A stretch of DNA of 64,000 nucleotides from JAWVFM01 sp963841455 (GTDB lineage: Bacteria; Actinomycetota; Thermoleophilia; Solirubrobacterales; 70-9). Below the pieces are notes generated by a model. That model was given only the letters and a program-made list of their open reading frames with translations, was not told where the DNA came from and did no database searches. Both the position numbers and the translations under genes were made by a program. The stretch lies in contig CAWJCU010000003.1 in assembly GCA_963841455.1 (NCBI GenBank), positions 124,001-188,000 on the forward strand, given 5' to 3'. This document shows, piece after piece, positions 16,959 through 26,412 of this stretch (positions are counted from its first letter, which is position 1; every line of letters begins with the position of its first letter).

Positions 16959-18617
16959 ATGAACCCGCTTTCGGCGGATCGCCGCAATTTGCGATGGCCC
17001 GGGATCGCCCTTGGTGCCCTCGTCGTCGTCTCGACGGCCCTGATCCTCTATATGAACCGCGGCACCACGTTCTGGGTCGACGAGCTCTTCTTCTTCCAGA
17101 ACAGCAAGGGCCTCGATCCGAACACCCTCCTGGCACCCCACAACGGGCAGCTGGTGCTCGTAGCCCGGTTGATCTACGCCGGCCTGTTCGAGGCGTTCGG
17201 GCCCGACTACACCGTCTTCCGGATCGTTGCGGCGCTGGGCGTCGCCGCGGTCGGGTGTGCTCGTCTACCTCCTTGCGCGCCCGCGCGTCGGGGGCATCGT
17301 CGCCCTCGCACCGGTCGCGGTTCTCCTGCTGTTCGGGTCTGCATGGGGCGAAACCGTGAGCCCGAACGGCATCCTCAACACCTACTGCCTTGCGGCCGCC
17401 CTGGGCGCGCTGCTGGCGCTCGACCGAGGCGGGCGCTTCGCGGACCCGCTCGCCTGCGTGTTCCTGACGATCTCGATCGCCTCGTGGTCGTTCGGCGTCG
17501 CGGCGTGCGCCGGCATCGGGGCATGGCTCCTCGCCACCGCCCGGTGGCGCCGCCTGTGGGTCGCCGCCCTGCCATTGGTTCTCTACTGCGCCTGGTACGC
17601 GGCGCGCTCCAGCTTCGTGCCCCCGGCCCCGACGACGGCCCTGAACGCTGACCTCTCGAACCTGCTCCTGGCGCCGAATTTCGCGGTGCAATCGGCGGGC
17701 GCCGCGGCCGCCGGGCTGCTGGGGCTCGACTACGGGTTCGGTCAGGCCGGGCGGCGCAAGCCCGCCCGGACTCGACTCCGCCTGGGCACCTGCTGCGCCG
17801 CCGCGGTGGTGATCGCGCTCGCGATCGCGCGCCGCCGCAACGCGCGGGGGCCGAGTCGCCTGGCCGCTGATCGCGGTCGTCGCGTGCTTCTACGTCCTCA
17901 TCGCGGCCGGAATCACATACGGGCGCCTGCCGGAGGCCGGGCAGTACACCTATCCCGTCGCCGCCCTGGGCGTCCTGATCGCGGTCGAGATGCTGGCCGG
18001 CATTCGCTTCGGGGCCGGCGGCCGTGTGGGCGATCCTCGCGGTCTCGGTGTTTGCGGTGGCCGCCAACGTGATGCTCCTGAAGAACGCGGGCGACTATCT
18101 GCGGGGGTACTCCGAAGCGGTCCGGGCCGAGCTTGGAGCGATCGAGCTTGCGCGTCCCACGCCGCCGCCCAGGCTGATGCTCTCCACCGGCGTGCTCGGG
18201 TCTCCTCTCGTCGCGGGCACCGTCCTCCCGGGTCCCTATCTCGATGCCGTCGATCGAATCGGCTCGTTCGCCGACGCCCCCTCGGCGATCGCCGCCGAGC
18301 CCGAGGTCGTGCGGGAGGGCGCCGACGCGGTCCTCGCGCAGGCCGCCGGCGTCCACGCCGCCGCCGCACCCGCGCCGGGACCCGGCCTCGCGTGCCACGT
18401 CGCTCAGGGCGGATTTGCGCTCCCGCCGGGAAGGACGCTGCTGTCGGCACGGTCGGCGGCCCGGCTCCAGCTCCGCCGCTTCGGATCCGTCGATACCGTT
18501 GCCGCGGGCACGGTGCCCGCAAACGGGTTTGTCGCCGTCCGAACCGCCCGCGACGCCTTCCCGCTTCCATGGCGAGGGCAGGTCGTCCCCTCTGAGCCGA
18601 TCACGATATGCCGTTAG
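16959..18617 (+). CDS. Triplicated GT-C-like membrane protein, paralogue 1 (frameshifted)
   Basis: This polytopic protein of about 550 aa opens with a TM helix (IALGALVVVSTALILYM). The conserved loop RGTTFWVDELFFFQNSKGL has a D-E pair after the first helix, as in GT-C enzymes, and is followed by PHNGQLVLVARLIYAGLFE. Further family blocks are SPNGILNTYCLAAALGALLAL and DRGGRFADPLAC. The C-terminal ~170 residues are soluble and outside the last helix (YSEAVRAELGAIELARP to WRGQVVPSEPITIC). Three shifts lie near 17260, 17775 and 18020. ATG 16959 is preferred over an upstream GTG. It shares the whole layout with the genes at 18608 and 20942. No characterised family is recognised; a sugar-transfer role is inference from context and topology. 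Confidence 0.6.
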
Positions 18618-20299
18618 AGCCTCGATCATCGGCGCGGCGACTCGGGCGCGTGGTCCCCTACCTGGAGGGCAGGGGCGGCTGGGTCGCGCTCGGCGCTGCC
18701 TGCGCGTGCTCGATCGCGCTCCTCCTCTACCTCGGTCGCGGGACCACCTTCTACCTCGACGAGATCACGATCTTCTCGGAGAGCAAGGGGTTCGACCTCC
18801 GCTATCTCCTCAGCCCGCACGACGGACAGCTGATCCTGCTGGCGCGCCTCGTCTACTCGGGGGTCTTCAAGCTGTTCGGGGCGGATTACGTCCTCCTCCG
18901 TGTCATCGACGCCTGTGGAGTCGCGGCCGTCGGAGCCCTGCTCTACGCGCTCGTCCGCAGGCGGGTGGGCGGCGCGCTCGCCCTTCCCGCGGTCCTGGTT
19001 GTCCTGTTCTTCGGCACCGGCTGGGAGGTCGTGCTCTCGCCGGTCGGGATCCTCAACGTCTACTGCCTCGCAGCGGGCCTGGGCGCGCTCCTGGCCCTCG
19101 ACCGAGGCGGGCGCTTCGCGGACCTCCTCGCCTGCGCGCTCCTCGTCGTCGCCGTCTCGAGCTACTCGTTCGGGGTGGCGATGTCGGTCGGGGTCGCCGT
19201 GCTCGTCCTCGCCCGGCCCGACCGGTCCCAACGGGCCTGGGTCTTCGGCGTCCCGCTCCTCCTCTACGCGGCCTGGACGATCGCGAAGTCGAGCCTGGCT
19301 GGCCCGCTGTCCGGCGCGACCGGCTTCGACCTCGCTGACGTCGCGACGTTCCCTGCCTTCGCGGCGGAGTCCATCGCCCACATCACTGGCGCGGTGTTTG
19401 GGCTCAACTACAACTTCGCGCAACAGAACCCCGCGCTCGCGCCGCCCGACGGTTCCTGGGGCGCCGTCCTCGCGGCGGTCATCGCGGCCGCCGGCGGCAT
19501 GGCGGTTCCGCCGGCGGCGGCTCTCGACGATGGCGTTGGCGCTGATCGCGATCCTCCTCGTCTTCTGGCTCGCGATCACGGTGGCGTCGGGATTCAGCCG
19601 GCCGCCGTGGAACGGGCGCTACCTCTACCCGGGCGCGGTCGTCCTGATCCTGCTCGGCGCCGAGATGGCCAGGGGGATCCGCGTGACGCCGCGGCTGGTG
19701 GCGGGGGCGTTCGCGGTCGCCGTCGTGGCGCTCGCCGGGAACATCTCGTTCCTCCGCGACGCGTCGACGTTCCTGCGCTCCTACAGCGAGAGCACCCGCG
19801 CGGACCTCGCCGCGATCGACATCGCTCGCGATCATGTGTCGCCGCTCTTCATCCCATCAGCCGGCGTTCTATCGGACCCCCGCCTCGCGGCCTCGGTGCA
19901 ACCCCTGCGGTACCTCCCGGCGATCGCTCGCAACGGTTCGTTCGCGTTCACCCCGGAAGAGCTTCGTGGCGCACCCGAGATCCGATCGCGGCGGACGCCG
20001 ACGCGATCCTCGGCCAGGCGTACTCGCTGCACGTGGTGCCGGCGGCGGGCCCGCCTGGTCGTCGGGGCTGCGCCCGGGTGGGATCGAACGATTTCGCACT
20101 CCCTCGCGGCGGCGCACGGATCCTGGCTCCGCGGGGCGGCGAGCTCGTGCTGCGGCGCTTCGCCGAGGCGCCAACCGTGCAGGTGGGAAGCATCCCCGCC
20201 GGGGATTTCGCGGCGATCCGTATCCCCGGCGACCGGGCCCCGGACCCCTGGCGTGGGCAGCTGACGCCAGCTCAGCCGATTACCGTCTGCGCGCTGTGA
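18608..20299 (+). CDS. Triplicated GT-C-like membrane protein, paralogue 2 (two compensating shifts)
   Basis: It has the same architecture as its neighbours. TM1 (GAACACSIALLLYLG) is followed by RGTTFYLDEITIFSESKGF (acidic pair), SPHDGQLILLARLVYSGVF, a series of about nine more helices including VGILNVYCLAAGLGALLALD, and a C-terminal periplasmic-type domain. That domain holds ARNGSFAF, FALPRGGARI, LVLRRFAEAPTVQVG and WRGQLTPAQPITVC. Shifts near 19510 and 19985 cancel. The start codon overlaps the stop of paralogue 1 by 10 bp, and its stop overlaps the next methyltransferase (GTGA), so the whole series is one translational unit. The function is not recognised. Confidence 0.62.
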   Translation: MPLEPRSSARRLGRVVPYLEGRGGWVALGAACACSIALLLYLGRGTTFYLDEITIFSESKGFDLRYLLSPHDGQLILLARLVYSGVFKLFGADYVLLRVIDACGVAAVGALLYALVRRRVGGALALPAVLVVLFFGTGWEVVLSPVGILNVYCLAAGLGALLALDRGGRFADLLACALLVVAVSSYSFGVAMSVGVAVLVLARPDRSQRAWVFGVPLLLYAAWTIAKSSLAGPLSGATGFDLADVATFPAFAAESIAHITGAVFGLNYNFAQQNPALAPPDGSWGAVLAAVIAAAGGMAVPPAAALDDGVGADRDPPRLLARDHGGVGIQPAAVERALPLPGRGRPDPARRRDGQGDPRDAAAGGGGVRGRRRGARREHLVPPRRVDVPALLQREHPRGPRRDRHRSRSCVAALHPISRRSIGPPPRGLGATPAVPPGDRSQRFVRVHPGRASWRTRDPIAADADAILGQAYSLHVVPAAGPPGRRGCARVGSNDFALPRGGARILAPRGGELVLRRFAEAPTVQVGSIPAGDFAAIRIPGDRAPDPWRGQLTPAQPITVCAL

Positions 20300-20940
20300 A
20301 CTACGAGCGCCTCTACGCGTACCGGTTCCGCGACGTCGACCAGGCCTCCCGCGAGGCCGTCTGGGGGCCGATCTCGCGCTTCATCCACGAGCAGCTCGGC
20401 CGGCCCGAGATCGTGCTCGATCCGGCCGCGGGCCGGTGCGAGTTCATCAACGCGGTTCCCGCGAAGGAGCGCTGGGCGGTCGACCAGGTGGAGTTCCCGG
20501 AGCGGGCCGTCGCGCACGGAACCCACACGCTCGTCGGGGACATCCTCGAGGTCGAGCTCCCCGACTCGCACTTCGATGGGGTGTTCCTCTCCAACTTCCT
20601 CGAGCACCTGACGTCGCAGGAGATGGTCGCCAGCGTCCTCGAGCGGCTCCGCGACAGCATGCGCCCCGGTGGCCGGATCGCGGTGATGGGCCCGAACTAC
20701 CGCTACTGCCACAGGGAATACTGGGACTGCGCCGACCACACCCTCGCGCTCACGCACGTCGCGGTCGCCGAGCATCTCTACGCGGCCGGCTTCGAGGTCG
20801 CGCGGGTCGTGCCGCGGTTCCTCCCGTACTCCTTCCGCGGGCATCTGCCGGCGTCCGAGCGGCTGACGTCGCTGTACCTGAAGGCGCCGATCGCCTGGCG
20901 GCTCCTCGGGGCCCAGTTCCTCGTCGTCGGCGAGCGTTGA
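20296..20940 (+). CDS. SAM-dependent methyltransferase (Methyltransf_11-like)
   Basis: The intact 214-aa protein starts at a GTG that overlaps the preceding stop. The motif I region is degenerate (IVLDPAAGRCEFINAV, lacking the usual GxGxG). It is followed by the acidic VDQVEFP, then VFLSNFLEHLTSQEMV (the E-H-L block common in this family) and GGRIAVMGPNYRYCHREYWDCADH. It lies between two members of the triplicated membrane family, so it probably modifies the same product. The substrate is unknown. Confidence 0.75.
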   Translation: MNYERLYAYRFRDVDQASREAVWGPISRFIHEQLGRPEIVLDPAAGRCEFINAVPAKERWAVDQVEFPERAVAHGTHTLVGDILEVELPDSHFDGVFLSNFLEHLTSQEMVASVLERLRDSMRPGGRIAVMGPNYRYCHREYWDCADHTLALTHVAVAEHLYAAGFEVARVVPRFLPYSFRGHLPASERLTSLYLKAPIAWRLLGAQFLVVGER

Positions 20941-20941
20941 C

Positions 20942-22633
20942 GTGAAGCGGGCGATCGACGCGCTCGAGACCGAGCAGGGCGGCTGGCTCGCCGCCGGGGC
21001 GGCCGCGGTGATCTCAATCGCCCTGACCCTCTGGCTCACCCGGGGGTCGACGTTCTTCATCGACGACCTCTTCTTCTTCAACGCGAACCACGGGTTCGAC
21101 CTCCAGGTCTTCCTGAGCCAGCACAACGGCCACCTCGTCTTCGTCCCCCGGCTGGTCTGGGCGATCCTCATCAAGCTCTTCGGGGCGGACTTCACGGCCT
21201 TCAGGATGGTCCAGGCGCTGATGGTCGCGTCCGTCGGCCTGCTCGTCTTCTCGCTGGCCCGCCGCCGGGTCGGGAACGCCGTCGCCTTCGCCCTGATGCT
21301 CCCGCTCCTGTTCTTTGGATCGGGCTGGGACACGACGATGACGGTCATCGGGCTTCCGAACTCGCTCTCGGTGCTGTTCGGGCTCGGCGCGATGTGGATC
21401 CTGATCGGCGGGCGGAGATATGCCGCGCCGCTCGCGTGCCTCCTCCTGATCCTGTCGGTCGCGAGCTACGGCGCCGGTCTGGCCTTCGCGGTCGGGGTCG
21501 CCGTCGTCGTCCTCGTCGGGCCCGATCGATGGCGCCGCGGCGTGGATCTTCGCGGTGCCGCTCGCGCTCTACGCCGCCTGGTACCTCGTGAAGCCCGGTC
21601 TGAGCGGCCCGCTGTTCCACGCGGGTGTCAGCGTGAAGCTCACCAACGCCCTCACCGTCCCGCAATACATCGCGGACGCCGCCGGGGCCACGACGGCGGC
21701 CCTCGCGGGCCTCGGCTACAGCTTCTTCCCCTCCTCGACCGGGGCGCCACCGACCGCGATCGACAGCGTCTGGGGGCCCGTGCTTGCCGCCATCGCGGTC
21801 GTGGCGCTCGATCCTCGCCCTACGGCGCGCCCGCCGCCCTCAGCGCATGTGGCCGTGGATCGCGATCCTCGTCGCCTTCTGGGCATCGATCGGCCTCGCC
21901 TTCTCGGCACTCCGATTCCCCGGGTCGACCCGCTACATGTACCCCGCGGCGGCGGCCGCCCTGGTTCTCGCCGCAGAGGCGTTGGCCGTGCTTTCGCATC
22001 AGCCGGCGCACGGTTGCCATCGTCTTCGGCCTCGTCGTCCTCTCGCTGGCAGCCAACCTCGCGACCATGCGCGAGGCGGGGAGCTATCTCAGAGACACAG
22101 GAGCGGCCGAGCGCGCCGATTTCGCAGCCATCGAGATCGCCCGGCCACATGAGCGTGCGGACTTCGTTCCCGCCATCGGCGCGCTTGCCGGCCCCCTTAC
22201 CGAGGGAGGCGTGAGAGCGGGCTCGCATCTCGCCGCGGTCGACCGCAACGGCTCCTTCGCCGACACGATCCCGGAGCTCGCCGCGGCCCCGGAGGGGAAG
22301 CGCGAGGAGGCCGACAAGGTGCTCGCGGAGGCCCTCGGGCTGCGGCTTCGGTCCGCCGGTCCGCCGGCCCATCTCGGTGCCTGCACCCGCCTCGACGGCG
22401 CTGCCGCCTCGTCGGGCTTCCGGCTGCCGCCCGGTGGCGCCCTCCTTCGCTCGCAGCACGGTGGCGCGATCGCGCTTCGCCGGTTCGCCGACGCCTACAC
22501 GGTCGATCCGGGAGAGGTCCCGGCGGGCTCGTTCGCCGAGCTGACGATCCCGCACGACCTGGCGCCGCAGCCGTGGTGGGCCCAGATCTCAGGCGCAAAG
22601 GCGGTCACCGTCTGCCCTAGGTTTCCGGGATGA
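20942..22633 (+). CDS. Triplicated GT-C-like membrane protein, paralogue 3 (frameshifted)
   Basis: It starts at GTG 20942, one base after the preceding stop. TM1 (GAAAVISIALTLWL) is followed by RGSTFFIDDLFFFNANHGF (acidic D-D in place of D-E), SQHNGHLVFVPRLVWAILI, VIGLPNSLSVLFGLGAMWIL, and after shifts PLALYAAWYLVKPGLSGPL and FPGSTRYMYPAAAAALVLA. The C-terminal domain (ARPHERADFVPAIGALAG, VDRNGSFADTIPELA, GFRLPPGGALLRSQ, IALRRFADAYTVDPG, WWAQISGAKAVTVC) aligns with the other two. Three shifts lie near 21540, 21810 and 22005. ATGA overlap with the next gene. Confidence 0.6.
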   Translation: MKRAIDALETEQGGWLAAGAAAVISIALTLWLTRGSTFFIDDLFFFNANHGFDLQVFLSQHNGHLVFVPRLVWAILIKLFGADFTAFRMVQALMVASVGLLVFSLARRRVGNAVAFALMLPLLFFGSGWDTTMTVIGLPNSLSVLFGLGAMWILIGGRRYAAPLACLLLILSVASYGAGLAFAVGVAVVVLVGPDRWRRGVDLRGAARALRRLVPREARSERPAVPRGCQREAHQRPHRPAIHRGRRRGHDGGPRGPRLQLLPLLDRGATDRDRQRLGARACRHRGRGARSSPYGAPAALSACGRGSRSSSPSGHRSASPSRHSDSPGRPATCTPRRRPPWFSPQRRWPCFRISRRTVAIVFGLVVLSLAANLATMREAGSYLRDTGAAERADFAAIEIARPHERADFVPAIGALAGPLTEGGVRAGSHLAAVDRNGSFADTIPELAAAPEGKREEADKVLAEALGLRLRSAGPPAHLGACTRLDGAAASSGFRLPPGGALLRSQHGGAIALRRFADAYTVDPGEVPAGSFAELTIPHDLAPQPWWAQISGAKAVTVCPRFPG

Positions 22634-23517
22634 CCGCCGGCCAGGGCCCGCCATTCCCGCCGCCCAATCTCGTCTACCGGGTCTATCCCGTGGACGAGTG
22701 GAGCGACCCGCTCGCCGTCTACGAGCAGATGGGCGCGGAGACGAAGGATGCGATCCTCGAGCTTCTCGGCGATGAATGGTCGTTCACGGGTAAGCGCGTG
22801 CTCGACTTCGGCTGCGGCGCCGGGCGGACGCTGCGGCATTTCCTCGCGGAGGCCGAGGGGGCCGACTTCTGGGGGGTCGACGTCGATCCGGCGAGCATCG
22901 CCTGGCTGCGGAGGAACCTCTGCCCGCCGGTCTCGGCGCGGCGGATCGCGCACGGGCCTCCCGCCGGGCTCGAGCCCGGTTCGTTCGACCTGATCTGGGC
23001 GATCTCGGTGTTCACACACCTGCCCCAGATGACCTCGCTGCAATGGCTGCTCGAGCTGCATCGCCTCCTGAAGCCCGGCGGGCTGCTCATCGCGACCTAC
23101 TACGGGCGCTGGAACTCGCAGTTCCTGGCCGGCGAGCCGTGGGACGACGACAAGGTCGGGATGAACGTGCTGCAGCACACACGACCGTGGGACGAGGGCG
23201 GGCCGGTGGTCCTGATGTCGGACTGGTGGGTGCGCGCGCACTGGGGACGCGCCTTCGAGATCCTCGAGGTGACGCCGCAGTTCCACAACTTCACCTGGCT
23301 CCTCATGCGCCGCCGCGACGTCGAGCTCACTACCGAGGATCTCGAGCGACCGGAGGGCGATCCACGCGAGGTCGCCGCCCTTCGCCACAACCTCCGCCAG
23401 CTGCAGCGGGAGGTGGAGGAGCTCACGGATCGGATCGGCCAAGTCCGTAGCGGCTACGAGTCGACGCTGAGCTGGCGGCTCACCCGGCCCCTCCGCGCGC
23501 GCCGCGGCGGCGGATAG
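22630..23517 (+). CDS. SAM-dependent methyltransferase with C-terminal coiled coil
   Basis: The intact 295-aa protein has SAM motif I as VLDFGCGAGRTLRHFL (about residues 57-72), motif II FWGVDVDPASIAWL, and FDLIWAISVFTHLPQM plus LKPGGLLIATYYGRW in the later motifs. The C-terminal 60 residues (EVAALRHNLRQLQREVEEL, STLSWRLTRPLRA) form a coiled coil. They end with the SWRLTxPLR tail often seen on actinobacterial glycan-cluster transferases. The start overlaps paralogue 3's stop (ATGA). Confidence 0.82.
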   Translation: MTAGQGPPFPPPNLVYRVYPVDEWSDPLAVYEQMGAETKDAILELLGDEWSFTGKRVLDFGCGAGRTLRHFLAEAEGADFWGVDVDPASIAWLRRNLCPPVSARRIAHGPPAGLEPGSFDLIWAISVFTHLPQMTSLQWLLELHRLLKPGGLLIATYYGRWNSQFLAGEPWDDDKVGMNVLQHTRPWDEGGPVVLMSDWWVRAHWGRAFEILEVTPQFHNFTWLLMRRRDVELTTEDLERPEGDPREVAALRHNLRQLQREVEELTDRIGQVRSGYESTLSWRLTRPLRARRGGG

Positions 23518-23528
23518 GCTCTCCCGCC

Positions 23529-23915
23529 ATGCTCGGAGCTGACACCTTCGTCAGCGCGCTGTTGCGCATCGTCGCGACGGTCGCCATCCTCGCGGCCGTC
23601 TACTTCTTCATCGTGAAGCCCGTGCTGAACACGACCGAGAAGGTCTCGCACGATGTCAACCACAGCTTCAACCAGTCGTTCCACCAGGGCGAAGCGCAGC
23701 AGAGGGCGGCTCGAAGGCAGACGAATCGCGCGCTGCGGCAGGCGAACCGCGCCGTTCGCGAGGCGGGGATCCAGGCCTCGCAGGCGACGGTCAAGGTCCA
23801 GAAGGCCGTCAAGGGCCAGATCGGCGTCGCGGGGCTGCCGAAGCACGCGCAGAAGGTGATTCGCTGCCTGCAGAACGCGAACGGCGACGTCACCAAGCTC
23901 GCGAAGTGCCACTAG
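23529..23915 (+). CDS. Small single-pass membrane protein, hypothetical
   Basis: The 128-aa protein has one N-terminal TM helix (LLRIVATVAILAAVYFFIV, about residues 11-29). A basic, helical, Gln/Arg/Ala-rich stretch follows (QQRAARRQTNRALRQANRAV) and a C-terminal segment with two cysteines (VIRCLQNANGDVTKLAKCH). No domain is recognised. It lies 11 bp after a methyltransferase and 13 bp before the flippase gene in the same direction, so it probably belongs to the glycan locus transcript. Confidence 0.65.
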   Translation: MLGADTFVSALLRIVATVAILAAVYFFIVKPVLNTTEKVSHDVNHSFNQSFHQGEAQQRAARRQTNRALRQANRAVREAGIQASQATVKVQKAVKGQIGVAGLPKHAQKVIRCLQNANGDVTKLAKCH

Positions 23916-23928
23916 CGCCTACGGCGGT

Positions 23929-25326
23929 TTGAGCTCCGCCGGGCCGGGCGGCCCGCAAGGCCTCGACGAGACCGCCCCGGTCGCCGCGCCGCGTGCTCTC
24001 GGCGTCGGCGCCCTGCTCGCCTCCGCGGGCCTGATCGGAGCGTTCGTCGCCCTCGGCATCAACACGATCGCCGTTGCCCGCATCGAAGGGGCGCACGGGA
24101 CCGGCCTTGTCGCGCTCTCCACCCAGGTCGTCTTGATCACGACGCTGGTCGCCGGCGTCGGCCTGCGCACGAGCGTCGCCTACCGGGTTGGGGCCCGGCT
24201 TTGGTCCCCCCGGGGCGCGATCCACGGAGCCATTCGCGCGTCGCTCGCCCTCGGGGCGTTGGGCGCGGTGCTCGGTTTCGGGGTCTACCTCCTTCTTCGC
24301 CACTCCGCCATGAGCGACTTCAGCCCGCTGATGGCCGCCTGTCTCATGGGCGTTCTGCCGTTCGTCCTCGTCTGGTGGATCGTGCCGGCCGTCCCGCTGG
24401 CGATGGAGCGATTCGAGGAGTACGCCATCGTCACCCTCTCGGCCCCGATCTGCGTGCTGGTGGCGTGCCCGATCGGAGCCGGTCTCGGTGGCTCAACGGG
24501 CACGGTGATCGGATTCGCCGCCGGCTACCTCATTGGGGGCTCGCTCACCGCCGCCTGGGCGCTACGGCTCGCGGCCAGGACCGAGGCCGCCGTGGGTCCG
24601 GACGAAGGTGTGAGGGCCGCCGGGGGGTTCGGGCTTCGAGCCTGGGTGAACGACCTCTTCCAGTTCATCAACGTGCGTCCCGACCTGTTCGTGCTCAGCG
24701 CCTATTTCGGGGCCGCGGTCACGGGCGTTTACGCGATCACCGTCTCGATCACCGCCCTCGTGTGGGTCGTCTCGCAGCCCCTTGCGTCGGTTGTCCTCCC
24801 GCGGACCGCCGGGCTCGACTCGCCGATCGCCGAGCCCCGCCTCGAGACGAGCGAGCCGCACATCACGGCCGTCCGCCACGCAGTGTTGGTGTGCGCCCTC
24901 GGCGTGGTCGCGCTGATCCCCGCGCTGCTGATCGCTCCGACGGTCTGGGGGCCCGGCTTCGGCCGAATCCCCCAGCTCGGGTTCATCATGCTGCCGGGCG
25001 TGGCGCTTCTCGGAGTGGCGCGGGTGATGGTCGCCGCGTTCACGGGGCGAGGCGCCGCCAATCACGCCCTCGCCGTCGGATTCGTGGCCTTCCCCCTGAC
25101 CTTCGTCGCGTATCTGCTCGTCATCCCGGATCACGGCTCGACCGGCGCGGCCGTGGTGTCGTGCGCGTCCTTCATCGCGGTCTCGGTCCTCTCCGCCGTC
25201 CTGTTCTTCCGCTCGACGGGCGCCCGCCTCCGCGACGCGCTGATCCCCCGGCAGGGCGACCTGCACTCCTACTTCGTCCTGGCTCGGCGCGTCAGGAGCG
25301 GCCGCCTCGGCCGCCGCCACGACTAG
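23929..25326 (+). CDS. Polysaccharide flippase (Wzx/MurJ-like, MVF superfamily)
   Basis: The 465-aa protein has about 12-14 TM helices and starts at TTG. Helices include ALLASAGLIGAFVALGINTI, ALGALGAVLGFGVYLLL, VLPFVLVWWIVPAVPLAM and LVCALGVVALIPALLIAP. The loop VNDLFQFINVRPDLFVLSAY before helix 7 is typical of polysaccharide_synt_C flippases. It would translocate undecaprenyl-linked oligosaccharide built by the upstream enzymes. It is the last gene of the plus-strand locus and converges on the HD-nuclease gene. Confidence 0.78.
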   Translation: MSSAGPGGPQGLDETAPVAAPRALGVGALLASAGLIGAFVALGINTIAVARIEGAHGTGLVALSTQVVLITTLVAGVGLRTSVAYRVGARLWSPRGAIHGAIRASLALGALGAVLGFGVYLLLRHSAMSDFSPLMAACLMGVLPFVLVWWIVPAVPLAMERFEEYAIVTLSAPICVLVACPIGAGLGGSTGTVIGFAAGYLIGGSLTAAWALRLAARTEAAVGPDEGVRAAGGFGLRAWVNDLFQFINVRPDLFVLSAYFGAAVTGVYAITVSITALVWVVSQPLASVVLPRTAGLDSPIAEPRLETSEPHITAVRHAVLVCALGVVALIPALLIAPTVWGPGFGRIPQLGFIMLPGVALLGVARVMVAAFTGRGAANHALAVGFVAFPLTFVAYLLVIPDHGSTGAAVVSCASFIAVSVLSAVLFFRSTGARLRDALIPRQGDLHSYFVLARRVRSGRLGRRHD

Positions 25327-25342
25327 CCGGCCGATGTCGGCT
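25325..25342. terminator. Possible bidirectional terminator hairpin
   Basis: The 18-bp gap between two convergent genes carries GCCGA (25330-25334), TG, TCGGC (25337-25341), with the nested alternative AGCCG...CGGCT. The stem is short and lacks a U-tract, so the call rests mainly on its position. Confidence 0.3.
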
Positions 25343-25344
25343 GT

Positions 25345-26358
25345 CTAGGCCGCGCGGGAGGCGAAGTAGGCGGAGCCGTCGATACCGCGGTCGAAGCGCG
25401 ACCAGGTCTCGCCGTCAGCGAGCTCCCGCTCGATGCGATCGAAGCTGCCGAGCCGGCCGCCGAGGTTGTCGACCATGTGGACCAGGGTCGCCTCGCGGGT
25501 GCACGGGACGACCGGCGAGCCGTTCTCGAGGCTGCCGTGGTGGGAGAGGATGATGTGGAGAAGCCCCCGGGCCAGGGCCGGGTCGAACCCGTCCAAGGTC
25601 TCGATGGCGCGCCGCACCAGGTAGTAGCCGAGCGGGATCTCGCCGTGGAGGCGCCCGAGGTCCGTCAGGTCGATCGCGAGCGGGTCGCCGTTGTAGGCCT
25701 GGGTCTTGCCGATGTCGTGGAGCAGCGCGCCGGTCACGGCCAGGTCGCGGTCGATCCCGCCGAACGCCGACGCGCAGGCGTTCACCGCCTGCGCGACCGA
25801 AAGCGTGTGGTCGAGGAGGCCGTGGCGGTAAGCCTGGTGATAGTGCTTGGCCGCGGGGGCATCGCGGAAGCGCTTCCAGATCCGTGACTCCTCGGCAAAG
25901 AACTGGTCGAGCAGGCGCCGAAGATCCGGGCTCTGGACCGTCGCGATGAGGTCGCGCAGATCCGATTCGAGCCGCTCGGGCGGCACCTCGGGGCGCTCCG
26001 CCAGGTCAGCGGCCGCGAACTCGCCGGCGCCGGCGACCCGCATCGACTCGATCGTCACCTTGGGGCCGTAGCGGGCGTGGATGCTGAAGCGTCCCGCGAT
26101 CCGCACGGCGGTGCCGGGGACGGCCGCCTCGAAGAGCTCGTCGATTCCATCCCAGGCGACCGCCTCGACGGTGCCCGTGCGATCGCCGACGAGCAGGCGC
26201 AGCCACTCGCCGCCGTCGCGCTTGGAGCGGCGCTCGCGCTCACGGACGGCGAAGATCCCGTCGATCCGCTGGCCGTCGGCGAGCTCACGGACGGTCGCCG
26301 GCGCGGCGTCGGAGCCGTTGACGGCGGCGGGGATCGCGAGTGTGGGCTGATCGCTCAT
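25345..26358 (-). CDS. OB-fold plus HD-domain 3'-5' exoribonuclease (YhaM-like)
   Basis: The 337-aa protein has an N-terminal OB-fold of about 110 residues (IDGIFAVRERERRSKRDGG, VEAVAWDGIDELFEAAVPG). An HD phosphohydrolase domain follows: HYHQAYRHGLLDHTLSVAQ, the HD signature GALLHDIGKTQAYNGDP, and IILSHHGSLENGSPV. The order OB then HD is that of YhaM, a Mn-dependent 3'-5' exonuclease of RNA and DNA. Length fits the family (about 310-340). It is a monocistronic minus-strand gene. Confidence 0.8.
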   Translation of the reverse strand: MSDQPTLAIPAAVNGSDAAPATVRELADGQRIDGIFAVRERERRSKRDGGEWLRLLVGDRTGTVEAVAWDGIDELFEAAVPGTAVRIAGRFSIHARYGPKVTIESMRVAGAGEFAAADLAERPEVPPERLESDLRDLIATVQSPDLRRLLDQFFAEESRIWKRFRDAPAAKHYHQAYRHGLLDHTLSVAQAVNACASAFGGIDRDLAVTGALLHDIGKTQAYNGDPLAIDLTDLGRLHGEIPLGYYLVRRAIETLDGFDPALARGLLHIILSHHGSLENGSPVVPCTREATLVHMVDNLGGRLGSFDRIERELADGETWSRFDRGIDGSAYFASRAA

Positions 26359-26412
26359 CTGCGGCCAAGTTAATGACGGGACCGGACGGCGCCGTCTCGC
26401 TCTAAAGAGGCC

